In this document: piece after piece, positions 49,736-56,694 of the stretch | Numbering within the stretch: the stretch's first letter is position 1 | Layout: each line of letters begins with the position of its first letter | NCBI GenBank assembly: GCA_937880125.1 | Contig: CALFLU010000093.1 | Coordinates: forward strand, 1 to 56,694 | DNA: 56,694 nt | Direction: 5' to 3' | DNA from: an uncultured Eubacteriaceae bacterium | Lineage (GTDB): Bacteria; Bacillota; Clostridia; Eubacteriales; UBA1433 | Position numbers and translations under genes: made by a program | The notes under the pieces: model-generated | Seen by the model: only the letters and a program-made list of their open reading frames with translations | Databases searched by the model: none | Told to the model about the DNA's origin: nothing

Positions 49736-51114
49736 CTTTTGTCTCCCTCCGATGTTTCGCTCGGTCTCAAAACCCAATTTTCTTTATTTGTTTGTCTGCT
49801 GCGTGCAATGGCCAGACTGTATTCATCCACATCTTCGGTAATCGTGGAGCCTGCCGCAATGTAGGCACCCTTTTTCACCGTCACCGGCGCAATCAAGTTT
49901 ACATTGCACCCTACAAAGCAATCGTCTTCCACCACGGTAAGGTTTTTGGCCTTGCCGTCGTAGTTTACAAAGACCACACCGCACCCCAGGTTGACATTTT
50001 CGCCGACTTTGGCATCTCCGATATAGGTAAGATGCGAAGATTTGGAATTGTCCCCCATGGTGGAGGCTTTGACTTCGACAAAGTTTCCTATTTTTACATG
50101 TTCACCCAAAATGCTCTTGGGTCGCAGGTGCGCAAAGGGACCGATTTTTGCATGATTGCCCACAACGCTGTCCGTAATCACAGAGCTGTTGATGGTGCAA
50201 TGCTCGCCGATGACGCTGTTGCGTATCATGGAACTCGTGGTAATTACCGTTCCTTTTTTGATGATGCTGCGCCCTTCAATGACCACATTGGGATAGAGCA
50301 ACACATCCGGTGCAACCACCGCATCATAGGAAATGTAGGTATTTTCAGGGTCTATCATTGTCACGCCCTGTGCAAGCCATTTGCTGTTAATCATTTGGCG
50401 CATCATTTTTTCAAGCTGCGCCAACTGCTTTTTATCGTTGACGGCTTTGATGATATCGCTGTCTTGCTCAATGAGTACATCCACATCATACCCGCCGGCC
50501 AGCAGCTGCTCGATGCTGTCGGTAAGATAATATTCTTTTGCCGCATTTTCGGGCGTCAAGCCTTTTAATGCTTTTTTCAGCGCACTGCCCAAGAAGCAAT
50601 ATACGCCGGAATTAATTTCTTTCACGGCTTGCTGCGCGCTGTCTGCATCCTTTTGTTCTACAATTTTTTTGATTCTGCCGTTTTCGTCGCGAATAATTCT
50701 TCCGTAACCGTAAGGATTATCCAATATCGTCGACAGCACCACCGCGTCTTTTTTGCCTGCATAGGCGCATTCAAATATTTCTTCGATGACTCTGGCATTT
50801 ACCAACGGTGCATCTCCGCACAGCACCACCACATAAGCATTATCATCAATAAAAGAGGCGGCCTGCATCACCGCATGGCCGGTACCGAGCTGCTCATGTT
50901 GAACAAACGCACAAACATCTCCCACCAATGACGCTTTAACCTCATCTGCTTTATATCCCACAATAACGGCAATTTCTTCTACCTTTGCCTGACGAACATT
51001 GTCTATCACATAAGAAAGCATACTTTTTCCGCACAATTCATGGAGAACCTTCGGTTTTTCGCTCTTCATGCGCGTGCCTTTTCCGGCCGCAAGTATCACA
51101 GCTTGCATATGCAT
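49732..51114 (-). CDS. glmU: Bifunctional GlmU
   Basis: A 460-residue enzyme making UDP-N-acetylglucosamine for the cell wall. The N-terminal uridylyltransferase domain has LAAGKGTRMKS, and the C-terminal half is a left-handed beta-helix of hexapeptide repeats with the acetyltransferase site (KIGNFVEVKAST, GVVFVNYDGK). The start is ATG 51114, with GGGAGG eight bases upstream; a GTG at 51123 touches that site and the ATG at 51108 is further. The spoVG-glmU-prs order is shared with Bacillus. Confidence 0.96.
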   Translation of the reverse strand: MHMQAVILAAGKGTRMKSEKPKVLHELCGKSMLSYVIDNVRQAKVEEIAVIVGYKADEVKASLVGDVCAFVQHEQLGTGHAVMQAASFIDDNAYVVVLCGDAPLVNARVIEEIFECAYAGKKDAVVLSTILDNPYGYGRIIRDENGRIKKIVEQKDADSAQQAVKEINSGVYCFLGSALKKALKGLTPENAAKEYYLTDSIEQLLAGGYDVDVLIEQDSDIIKAVNDKKQLAQLEKMMRQMINSKWLAQGVTMIDPENTYISYDAVVAPDVLLYPNVVIEGRSIIKKGTVITTSSMIRNSVIGEHCTINSSVITDSVVGNHAKIGPFAHLRPKSILGEHVKIGNFVEVKASTMGDNSKSSHLTYIGDAKVGENVNLGCGVVFVNYDGKAKNLTVVEDDCFVGCNVNLIAPVTVKKGAYIAAGSTITEDVDEYSLAIARSRQTNKENWVLRPSETSEGDKR

Positions 51115-51200
51115 TTTGCACACCTCCCGCCACTTTTTTTTGCGTAATTATGATTATATACCAAAGATGGTAAATATACTATATTTCTGCGCATAAAAAT

Positions 51201-51224
51201 AAAAAAGGGATTTCTCCCTTTTTT
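51201..51224 (-). terminator. Terminator-like hairpin after spoVG
   Basis: AAAAAAGGGA pairs with TCCCTTTTTT around 4 bases, with a T6 run on the minus strand. It lies between spoVG and glmU, so glmU may depend partly on read-through or its own promoter. Confidence 0.8.
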
Positions 51225-51246
51225 AAAATCGACCGCCGACTACACC

Positions 51247-51522
51247 CTATTCAGCGGGCTGTTCGTTTGCCGACTCTTCCTCATATTTCTCTAAAATCGC
51301 TTGCTGCATTTTTTTACGTGCTTCAATGTTGATCGGATGCGCAATATCTTTAAATTCTCCATCGGGAGTGCGTCGGCTGGGCATTGCGATAAACATACCG
51401 CTTTGACCTTCAATAATCTTGATGTCATGAATCACGAGTTCGTCATCAAATGTCACCGAAACAATGGCCTTCATCTTGCCTTCAGTATAGATTTTTCTAA
51501 TTCTGATGTCTGTAATTTGCAT
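51247..51522 (-). CDS. spoVG: SpoVG regulatory protein
   Basis: A 91-residue DNA- and RNA-binding regulator. ITDIRIRKIYTEGKMKAIVSVTFDDELVIHDIKII and the PSRRTPDGEFKDIAHPI block match SpoVG closely. It is conserved also in non-sporulating Bacillota, so it does not prove sporulation. A hairpin separates it from glmU. Confidence 0.96.
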   Translation of the reverse strand: MQITDIRIRKIYTEGKMKAIVSVTFDDELVIHDIKIIEGQSGMFIAMPSRRTPDGEFKDIAHPINIEARKKMQQAILEKYEEESANEQPAE

Positions 51523-51695
51523 TGTGAAGCTCCTTCCACCATGACGCCATGCGCTTTAGTATTTCAATGTACTCTTTTGTATGGTATATTATATCTGATT
51601 TAAATGAAAAAAAACATCTTTTTTTACGATATTTCGGGCTTATTTGTGTTTTTTTACATCACGAATCATTTTTTTTGTAAATTTCAGGGAAATAA

Positions 51696-51723
51696 TTGCA
51701 TCCCTGCCAAATTGATGTATAAT
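51696..51723 (+). promoter_or_regulatory. Promoter of murC
   Basis: TTGCAT (51696-51701), a 16-base spacer and a perfect TATAAT (51718-51723), 27 bases before the start codon. Confidence 0.6.
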
Positions 51724-51750
51724 AATAAGGCGAATTTGAGAGGATTTTGA

Positions 51751-53166
51751 ATGAATAAAGTTGATTACAGCAAGATAAAAAAGATCCATTTTATCGGTAT
51801 CGGCGGCACCAGCATGAGCGGACTTGCCCATATTGCCAACCATAAAGGTTTACAGATTACAGGCTCTGACATGCGCGCCTGCCCCTATACGGACAAGCTA
51901 ATCGAAGAAGGTTTTGACATCCAAATCGGGCACGACGCCGCAAACATTCCTTTGGATTGTGACTTGGTGGTCTATACGGCCGCCATCAATAAAAACAATG
52001 CCGAACTAAAAGAAGCACACCGGCGCAACATTCCCACCGTGCAGCGCTCAGAATTTTTGGGCTACCTCACAAGCCTGTATCCCACAACCATTGCGGCCGC
52101 AGGCACCCATGGCAAAACCACCACCTCTTCCATGCTTTCGTTGATGTTGTTGGATGCAGGGCTCGATCCCAGCGCCAGCATCGGCGGTACCCTCAAAGAG
52201 TTGGGCGGCAACTATCGCATCGGCAACAGCGACTATTTTGTCACCGAGGCCTGCGAATATGTGGACAGCTTTTTAAAATCTCATCACCGCATTGCCATTA
52301 TTTCCAATGTGGAGCCCGATCATTTGGATTATTTTACCGGCGGCATCGAACAAATCCGTCAATCATTTTTAGAATTTGCAAAAATTTTGCCTGCCGACGG
52401 TCTGTTGATTTTAAACGGCGATGACAAAGATTTATCCTTTATCGCCGATCATTCAAAGGCACCTGTGCACAGATTCGGTCTAAACGATGACAACGACTAT
52501 TATGCTGCCAATATTGTCTATTCGCCCCTGGGCATTCCCGAATTTGATGTGATGAAATTCGGCGAATTTTTCGGTCATTTTCAACTGCAAATTCCCGGCG
52601 AGCACAATGTTCTCAACGCGCTTTCCATGATTGTTTGCGGAGATTTTTTAAATATTACTTTAGAAAGCATGCAAAAAACCCTTCAGCGCTTTGGCGGCAC
52701 CAAGCGCAGGTTTGAATTTCGCGGCGAAGTCAACAACATCAAAGTCTACGAAGACTACGCCCACCACCCCACCGAGGTCAAAGTCACCATCGAGGCTTGC
52801 CACAACTATGAGCAAAAACGGCTCTGGGTTGTTTTTCAACCCCACACCTTTTCACGAACCTACGACTTTTTTGACGAATTTTCCGAAGCGCTCAGCAATT
52901 GTGATTTTCTCATTATGAATGACATCTACTCCGACAGAGAGGTCAATCTTTGGGATATCAGCAGCGAAATGGTCGCAGAAGAAGTGCAAAAAACCTACGG
53001 CACCCCTGCTGTATGTATCAAAAAATTTACGGATATCGTGGATTACCTGGCAGAGCGCTTACAACCCGGAGATTTTGTGCTTGTTGCCGGCTCACAAAGC
53101 ATTAATCAAGTGGCCTTTATGCTGGTCGACAAACTCAACGAACTCTATAACCCTTCTCAGCCATAA
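51751..53166 (+). CDS. murC: UDP-N-acetylmuramate-L-alanine ligase MurC
   Basis: A 471-residue cytoplasmic ligase adding the first amino acid of the peptidoglycan stem peptide. The N-terminal UDP-binding motif is IGIGGTSMSGLA (about 15-26), the ATP loop GTHGKTTT is at 118-125, and YEDYAHHPTEVK is the C-terminal domain signature. AGAGGA lies seven bases before the ATG. It is divergent from spoVG and monocistronic, with a terminator after it. Confidence 0.97.
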   Translation: MNKVDYSKIKKIHFIGIGGTSMSGLAHIANHKGLQITGSDMRACPYTDKLIEEGFDIQIGHDAANIPLDCDLVVYTAAINKNNAELKEAHRRNIPTVQRSEFLGYLTSLYPTTIAAAGTHGKTTTSSMLSLMLLDAGLDPSASIGGTLKELGGNYRIGNSDYFVTEACEYVDSFLKSHHRIAIISNVEPDHLDYFTGGIEQIRQSFLEFAKILPADGLLILNGDDKDLSFIADHSKAPVHRFGLNDDNDYYAANIVYSPLGIPEFDVMKFGEFFGHFQLQIPGEHNVLNALSMIVCGDFLNITLESMQKTLQRFGGTKRRFEFRGEVNNIKVYEDYAHHPTEVKVTIEACHNYEQKRLWVVFQPHTFSRTYDFFDEFSEALSNCDFLIMNDIYSDREVNLWDISSEMVAEEVQKTYGTPAVCIKKFTDIVDYLAERLQPGDFVLVAGSQSINQVAFMLVDKLNELYNPSQP

Positions 53167-53190
53167 AAAAGACCCCAAAGGGTCTTTTTT
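53165..53190 (+). terminator. Terminator after murC
   Basis: AAAAAAGACCC (53165-53175) pairs with GGGTCTTTTTT (53180-53190), overlapping the murC stop codon. It is symmetrical and may also serve the convergent BFD gene. Confidence 0.9.
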
Positions 53191-53251
53191 TAATGTTTTT
53201 TTCATATTTTATTCTTGCTTGTCGATTGATGCTTTTGACCAACATTGCGCC

Positions 53252-53428
53252 TTATTCGACATTTTTTTTGACGAATTTTTTCACCTGTTCTTTACATTTT
53301 CCGCATTTGCTTGCCGCTTTCGTCATTTTTTTCACTTCCTTATAACTTGTCGCTCCCTGCTTAATAGCTTTAAGCACATCTGCTTCGGTTGTTTTTTTGC
53401 ATTTACATAATATTTTATCTTTACTCAT
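53252..53428 (-). CDS. BFD-like [2Fe-2S] mini-ferredoxin
   Basis: A 58-residue protein with the CXC...CXXC arrangement of bacterioferritin-associated-ferredoxin-like domains: ILCKCKKTTEADVLKAI and SKCGKCKEQ, with the GATSYKEVKKMT core between. It would bind one [2Fe-2S] cluster. The start is ATG 53428, with AGGTG upstream. It lies just behind the flavodoxin/ferredoxin gene (23 bases), suggesting a shared electron-transfer task. Confidence 0.85.
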   Translation of the reverse strand: MSKDKILCKCKKTTEADVLKAIKQGATSYKEVKKMTKAASKCGKCKEQVKKFVKKNVE

Positions 53429-53451
53429 GCTTTTTTCACCTGTTTTTATGT

Positions 53452-54234
53452 TTAAACAAAATATTCGTTTTCGCGCCTTTGCGCCAACTGCTTCGAAAAT
53501 TTTTCCGCAAAAGCCAAATATTCGGGTGTTTCCATACACTTTGCATGGACTGGACAATATTTGATACAGGCAAAACACGAAATGCAGCGTGAAGCATCCA
53601 CTGCATATCCGTTCTCTGCATCAACAGCCTGCTGCGGACAAACCTCTGCACAAAGTCCGCAGGCAATGCAAGTATCCTTTGTTTGCGGTATAAAGGAGCC
53701 GCCTCCGCCACCCTCTTTATACGGGGTGTTGCCGGGCACTTGCTCAAGAACTTTTTTTCCCGCAATCAGCTCTTTTGCCGCGCCCAAAGCAAACTCTCTG
53801 TTTTCCTTCAAATCCCTTTCATTGGGGCGACCTTTTTGAATATCGCCAAAGGTGTGCTGTGCCACAAGAGCCGCTGCCGCAAAGGGCACAAATCCCTGCT
53901 TTTTAGCCAGCTCATACATCTCCAACAATGCATCGTCGTAGTGGCGATTGCCATAGGTCACCGTCACAACACAAGGGGTATTTTCCGCCGAAAATTCTGC
54001 AAGGCGCTGTGCCGCACCCCTATAGAGCCTGCCGCTGTAAACCGGCGCGCCAAAGACCACCATATCCTCTGCGCAAAAGGTTTCGGGCTGCACTTTTTTA
54101 TTCAAAATCGTAATATCGACTTCATGCACCTTTGCACCCCATTGACTTGCCAAGCTATGCGCGATGCTCAACGCACCCTTCTTTGAAGAACTTGTGGGTG
54201 AAAAATACAGCGCATATACATTTTTTATTTTCAT
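53452..54234 (-). CDS. EFR1-type flavodoxin-ferredoxin fusion
   Basis: A 260-residue protein with an N-terminal flavodoxin domain (ALYFSPTSSSKKGA as the FMN loop, FGAPVYSGRLY) and a C-terminal pair of [4Fe-4S] motifs (CIACGLCAEVCP and CISCFACIKYCP). The linker includes GGGGGS. It resembles the EFR1-family ferredoxins of anaerobes. The start is ATG 54234, with AGGAGGAG upstream; a TTG at 54255 is less likely. Its redox partner is unknown. Confidence 0.88.
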   Translation of the reverse strand: MKIKNVYALYFSPTSSSKKGALSIAHSLASQWGAKVHEVDITILNKKVQPETFCAEDMVVFGAPVYSGRLYRGAAQRLAEFSAENTPCVVTVTYGNRHYDDALLEMYELAKKQGFVPFAAAALVAQHTFGDIQKGRPNERDLKENREFALGAAKELIAGKKVLEQVPGNTPYKEGGGGGSFIPQTKDTCIACGLCAEVCPQQAVDAENGYAVDASRCISCFACIKYCPVHAKCMETPEYLAFAEKFSKQLAQRRENEYFV

Positions 54235-54273
54235 TGTTGTCTCCTCCTTTTTCAATATGGTTCGGTGAAAAAA

Positions 54274-54294
54274 GCAGCTGCTTAAAGCAGCTGC
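54274..54294 (-). terminator. Terminator of the arg run
   Basis: GCAGCTGC twice (54274-54281 and 54287-54294, each self-complementary) around TTAAA; on the minus strand it is followed by T6, just past the argD stop. Confidence 0.87.
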
Positions 54295-54304
54295 CCCATG
54301 ACGA

Positions 54305-55477
54305 TTACATATCGCTTAACACCTTGTTCAAAATATCCAAACCTGCCCGCGCCTCTTCGATGGTGATGGTCAAGGGAGGCAGCAGCCTCAACTTATCTTT
54401 TGCCGTCAGCACCAACAAACCTGCCTGAATACACTTTTGTGCCACGACTTTGTTGTCGATATCCATCTCCACGCCTATCATCAACCCTTGCCCGTTCACA
54501 GAGATTACATGGGGCATTTTTGCAATTTCCACACGCATATAAATCCCCTTTTGCATAATGTCCAACAGCAACTCTTGGTTTAACCTGTCCAACACCGCCT
54601 CTGCCGCCGAGCACACAATGGGATTTGCGCCAAAGGTTGTGGCATGGCTTCCCGGACTCAACACATCTGCGGTTTTTTCATCAAAGAGTGTTGCCCCCAA
54701 AGGCAGCCCTCCCGCCAGGCCCTTTGCACAAGACAAGATGTTGGGCACAAACTGAAATCCCTGATAGCCAAACAGCGTGCCGCATCTGCCGATGCCGGTT
54801 TGCACTTCGTCTGCAATAATTAAAATATCTTTTTTCTGTGCCACTTCGGCAATTTCATCCAAAAATCCCGGCATCAGTTCTAACACGCCGCCTTCTCCCT
54901 GGATGACTTCCAACATAATTGCACAGGTTTTGTCGGTTATTTTTGAAAGCAAATCTTCGGTATCATTTGCCTTGGCATAGACAAATCCTTCAACAAAGGG
55001 ATCAAAAAACTTGTGAAACACACTTTGCCCCGTTGCCGACAGTGTTGCTATCGTGCGCCCGTGAAAGGAGTTTTGCAGTGTAATGATTTCGTAGCGGTCC
55101 GCTCCGTATTTGTCAAAACTGTATTTGCGTGCGGCTTTGATGGCACATTCGTTTGCCTCTGCGCCGGAATTGGAAAAAAACACTTTTTTCATACCGGTTC
55201 TCAAACATAATTTTTCCGCGAGTCTTGCGCCGGGCAGTGTGTAGTACAAGTTGGACGTATGGTTGAGCGTTCTGGCTTGGCGAGCAATGGCATCTATCCA
55301 CTTGTTATCGCAAAACCCCAGCGAGTTTACGCCGATTCCGCTGGTAAAGTCAATATATTCTTTGCCGTCAAAATCTTTGCAAAAAACCCCTTTGCCGCTT
55401 TCGATTGCCACATCAAAACGACTGTAGGTGTTTGCAATAAATTCACCGCTCAGTTTTTTTACATCTTCGTTGGTCAT
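54305..55477 (-). CDS. argD: Acetylornithine aminotransferase
   Basis: A 390-residue PLP enzyme converting N-acetylglutamate semialdehyde to N-acetylornithine. SNSGAEANECAIKAARKYS, the DEVQTGIGR loop and the PLP lysine in SCAKGLAGGLPLGA are present. The length is typical. It follows argB by 15 bases on the same strand and ends before a strong terminator. Confidence 0.95.
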   Translation of the reverse strand: MTNEDVKKLSGEFIANTYSRFDVAIESGKGVFCKDFDGKEYIDFTSGIGVNSLGFCDNKWIDAIARQARTLNHTSNLYYTLPGARLAEKLCLRTGMKKVFFSNSGAEANECAIKAARKYSFDKYGADRYEIITLQNSFHGRTIATLSATGQSVFHKFFDPFVEGFVYAKANDTEDLLSKITDKTCAIMLEVIQGEGGVLELMPGFLDEIAEVAQKKDILIIADEVQTGIGRCGTLFGYQGFQFVPNILSCAKGLAGGLPLGATLFDEKTADVLSPGSHATTFGANPIVCSAAEAVLDRLNQELLLDIMQKGIYMRVEIAKMPHVISVNGQGLMIGVEMDIDNKVVAQKCIQAGLLVLTAKDKLRLLPPLTITIEEARAGLDILNKVLSDM

Positions 55478-55492
55478 ATCATCACCCGTTTT

Positions 55493-56335
55493 TTACATAT
55501 TTTCTACAAATAGTGTACCGCATCCCTCTTGCTCTAGCAAGCACGAAATAAAAATATTTTCTGCGCGGCCATCGGCAATATAGGCAGATTCCACGCCGCT
55601 GCCAACAGCTTTTATGCAGCACTTTGCTTTTGGAATCATCCCGCCGTCAATAATTTTTTCATCCATATATTTTTTTGCCTGTCGCACATCGATTTTGTCT
55701 ATCAAGCTTAATACATCTTCTTTGTCTTTTAATATCCCCGCCACATCTGTCAGCAAAACAAAAGCCGCCGCTTGCATTTGAGCTGCAATGGCACCTGCTG
55801 CCGCATCGGCGTTGATGTTATAGACTTTCCCCTCTTTGTCGCTGCCCAAGGTGGCCACAACAGGAATATAGCCCAGCGACAACACATCATACAGCGGCTC
55901 GGCATAAATAGCTGTCACTTGTCCCACAAAGCCCAAATCTGCCCCGGTATTCATTTTTTCCGCGGTGATGATGCCGCTGTCCAGTCCGCAGACACCCAGG
56001 GCTTTGCCGCCGCGCTGTGAAATGAGCAGGCTCAATTCTTTATTGACTTTGCCTGCAAGCACCATTTGCACAATTTCAATGCTTTCGCTGTCGGTATAGC
56101 GCAGTCCCTCTACAAAACGACTTTCAATGCCCGTTTTTTTCAACATTGCATTGATTTCGGGTCCGCCGCCATGAACAAGCACCACCCGTGCACCCAGCGA
56201 CTGTAAAAGCAATATATCATCCATCAGCGAAGCGGCGGCATTTTTACCTGTCATGGCGTTGCCGCCGTATTTTACCACAATGACTTTGCCGTCGTAGCGC
56301 TTTTTCAGCTCAATCAGTTTTTTTTCTTCATACAT
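55493..56335 (-). CDS. argB: Acetylglutamate kinase
   Basis: A 280-residue amino-acid kinase phosphorylating N-acetylglutamate. VIVVKYGGNAM is the N-terminal ATP-binding loop, VLVHGGGPEINAML the substrate loop and DGRAENIF the C-terminal block. It lacks an obvious N-terminal arginine-sensing extension, so hexameric feedback inhibition is uncertain. It follows argJ by 14 bases. Confidence 0.95.
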   Translation of the reverse strand: MYEEKKLIELKKRYDGKVIVVKYGGNAMTGKNAAASLMDDILLLQSLGARVVLVHGGGPEINAMLKKTGIESRFVEGLRYTDSESIEIVQMVLAGKVNKELSLLISQRGGKALGVCGLDSGIITAEKMNTGADLGFVGQVTAIYAEPLYDVLSLGYIPVVATLGSDKEGKVYNINADAAAGAIAAQMQAAAFVLLTDVAGILKDKEDVLSLIDKIDVRQAKKYMDEKIIDGGMIPKAKCCIKAVGSGVESAYIADGRAENIFISCLLEQEGCGTLFVENM

Positions 56336-56349
56336 CCTTTTGCCTCATT

Positions 56350-56694
56350 TTATGTGCGGTAAGACGCATTGATATTCACATATTCACAGGTCAAATCACA
56401 ACCCCACGCCGTGGCTTGACACTCGCCCTCATGCAGCGTGATATGAATGGTAATTTCATCTTCCGACAAAATTTTCTTTGCAATATCTTCATCAAAATCA
56501 AGACCCATGCTTTTTTTACAGGTATCAATGGTGCCGGCTTTGGACGTAAGGGCAATGTCCACATCGTCCTCATTAAACTCAGCGCCCGAGTACCCCACGG
56601 CACAAAGCACCCTGCCCCAGTTGGCATCCGCCCCGGCCATCGCCGTTTTAAACAGCGAGGACGTAATGACGGTTTTTGCTATTTTTTTTGCGTC
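56350..56694 (-). CDS. argJ: Ornithine acetyltransferase ArgJ (C-terminal part, cut by window edge)
   Basis: The frame stays open to the right edge, so 115 residues of the C-terminal (beta-chain) part are seen. AKKIAKTVITSSLFKTA followed by GADANWGRVLCAVGYSG and the ending CDLTCEYVNINASYRT match ArgJ, which recycles the acetyl group between acetylornithine and glutamate. The autocleavage site and the start lie outside. It heads argJ-argB-argD here, with argC likely further upstream. Confidence 0.93.
   Translation of the reverse strand, partial: DAKKIAKTVITSSLFKTAMAGADANWGRVLCAVGYSGAEFNEDDVDIALTSKAGTIDTCKKSMGLDFDEDIAKKILSEDEITIHITLHEGECQATAWGCDLTCEYVNINASYRT

Noticed and set aside
49720..50568. 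A 282-codon plus-strand open frame opposite glmU
   Set aside because: Antisense to a complete GlmU with a clear operon context.
1..56694. Phage, transposon or CRISPR content
   Set aside because: No transposase, integrase, direct-repeat array or attachment-like repeat was seen on either strand.

Overview
The window looks like a chromosomal segment from a low-to-mid GC, anaerobic Bacillota (probably Clostridia-like) bacterium. The evidence is consensus AGGAGG/AGGTGA ribosome sites and TTGACA-N17-TATAAT promoters, intrinsic terminators after most transcription units, spoVG-glmU-prs and SpoVB-like/YabN/HU gene blocks familiar from this phylum, and an Enterococcus-type ntp V-ATPase operon. I see no phage, transposase, integrase, CRISPR array or rRNA. 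It reads as core genome with a few unusual local arrangements.

Layout. 0.1-5.2 kb (minus): a panE-like reductase with a YkvI-family transporter behind a strong promoter and a perfect inverted repeat; mscL; a greA-lysS unit. 5.5-14.3 kb (minus): a nine-gene V-type ATPase operon, ntpFIKECGABD, whose K subunit carries the sodium-ligand residues. 14.4-17.9 kb (minus): prfA, threonylcarbamoyl-AMP synthase, a low-molecular-weight phosphatase, rpiB and a dCMP deaminase. 18.0-26.2 kb: a DUF3267 membrane metalloprotease-like protein, a cytoplasmic alpha-amylase, a phosphoesterase with a small unknown partner, a PLP aminotransferase, a flavodoxin, a YihY protein, Hsp33 and a YggU protein. 26.3-29.1 kb (plus): DegV, an HtrA protease and a small membrane protein, with a structured non-coding stretch before the last. 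29.1-32.5 kb (minus): a SpoVB-like flippase, YabN/MazG and HU. 32.7-34.9 kb (plus): a CCA-adding-enzyme homologue with an eroded catalytic head, rsmA and tRNA-Leu(CAG). 35-36.5 kb (minus): three separate UspA genes. 36.8-37.3 kb: a small lipoprotein.

37.6-41.4 kb (plus) is the most interesting part: a thiazole-synthesis operon thiS-thiF-thiG-thiH-tenI. It is transcribed from a clear promoter straight into a terminator-like hairpin with a large loop, and no TPP-riboswitch signature is visible. The last gene, a TenI-like thiazole tautomerase rather than TMP synthase, is split by a frameshift at a run of seven A. A two-component system follows (41.5-44.1 kb), then an LRR_5-type protein on the minus strand. 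45.4-48.6 kb (plus) holds arginine deiminase, ornithine carbamoyltransferase and a double-Nudix protein, with no carbamate kinase beside them. 48.8-51.5 kb (minus) holds spoVG-glmU-prs. murC follows on plus, then a BFD-like mini-ferredoxin and a flavodoxin/ferredoxin protein, and an arginine biosynthesis run argJ(partial)-argB-argD at the right edge.

Working together: the arginine genes pair a biosynthetic arm (argJBD) with a catabolic-looking arm (arcA plus OTC) in one neighbourhood. The ntp operon probably handles sodium. The thi operon makes the thiazole half of thiamine only, since neither thiC, thiD nor thiE is in view. Several starts were moved inward from the longest possible reading frame because the ribosome site demands it; each case is stated.
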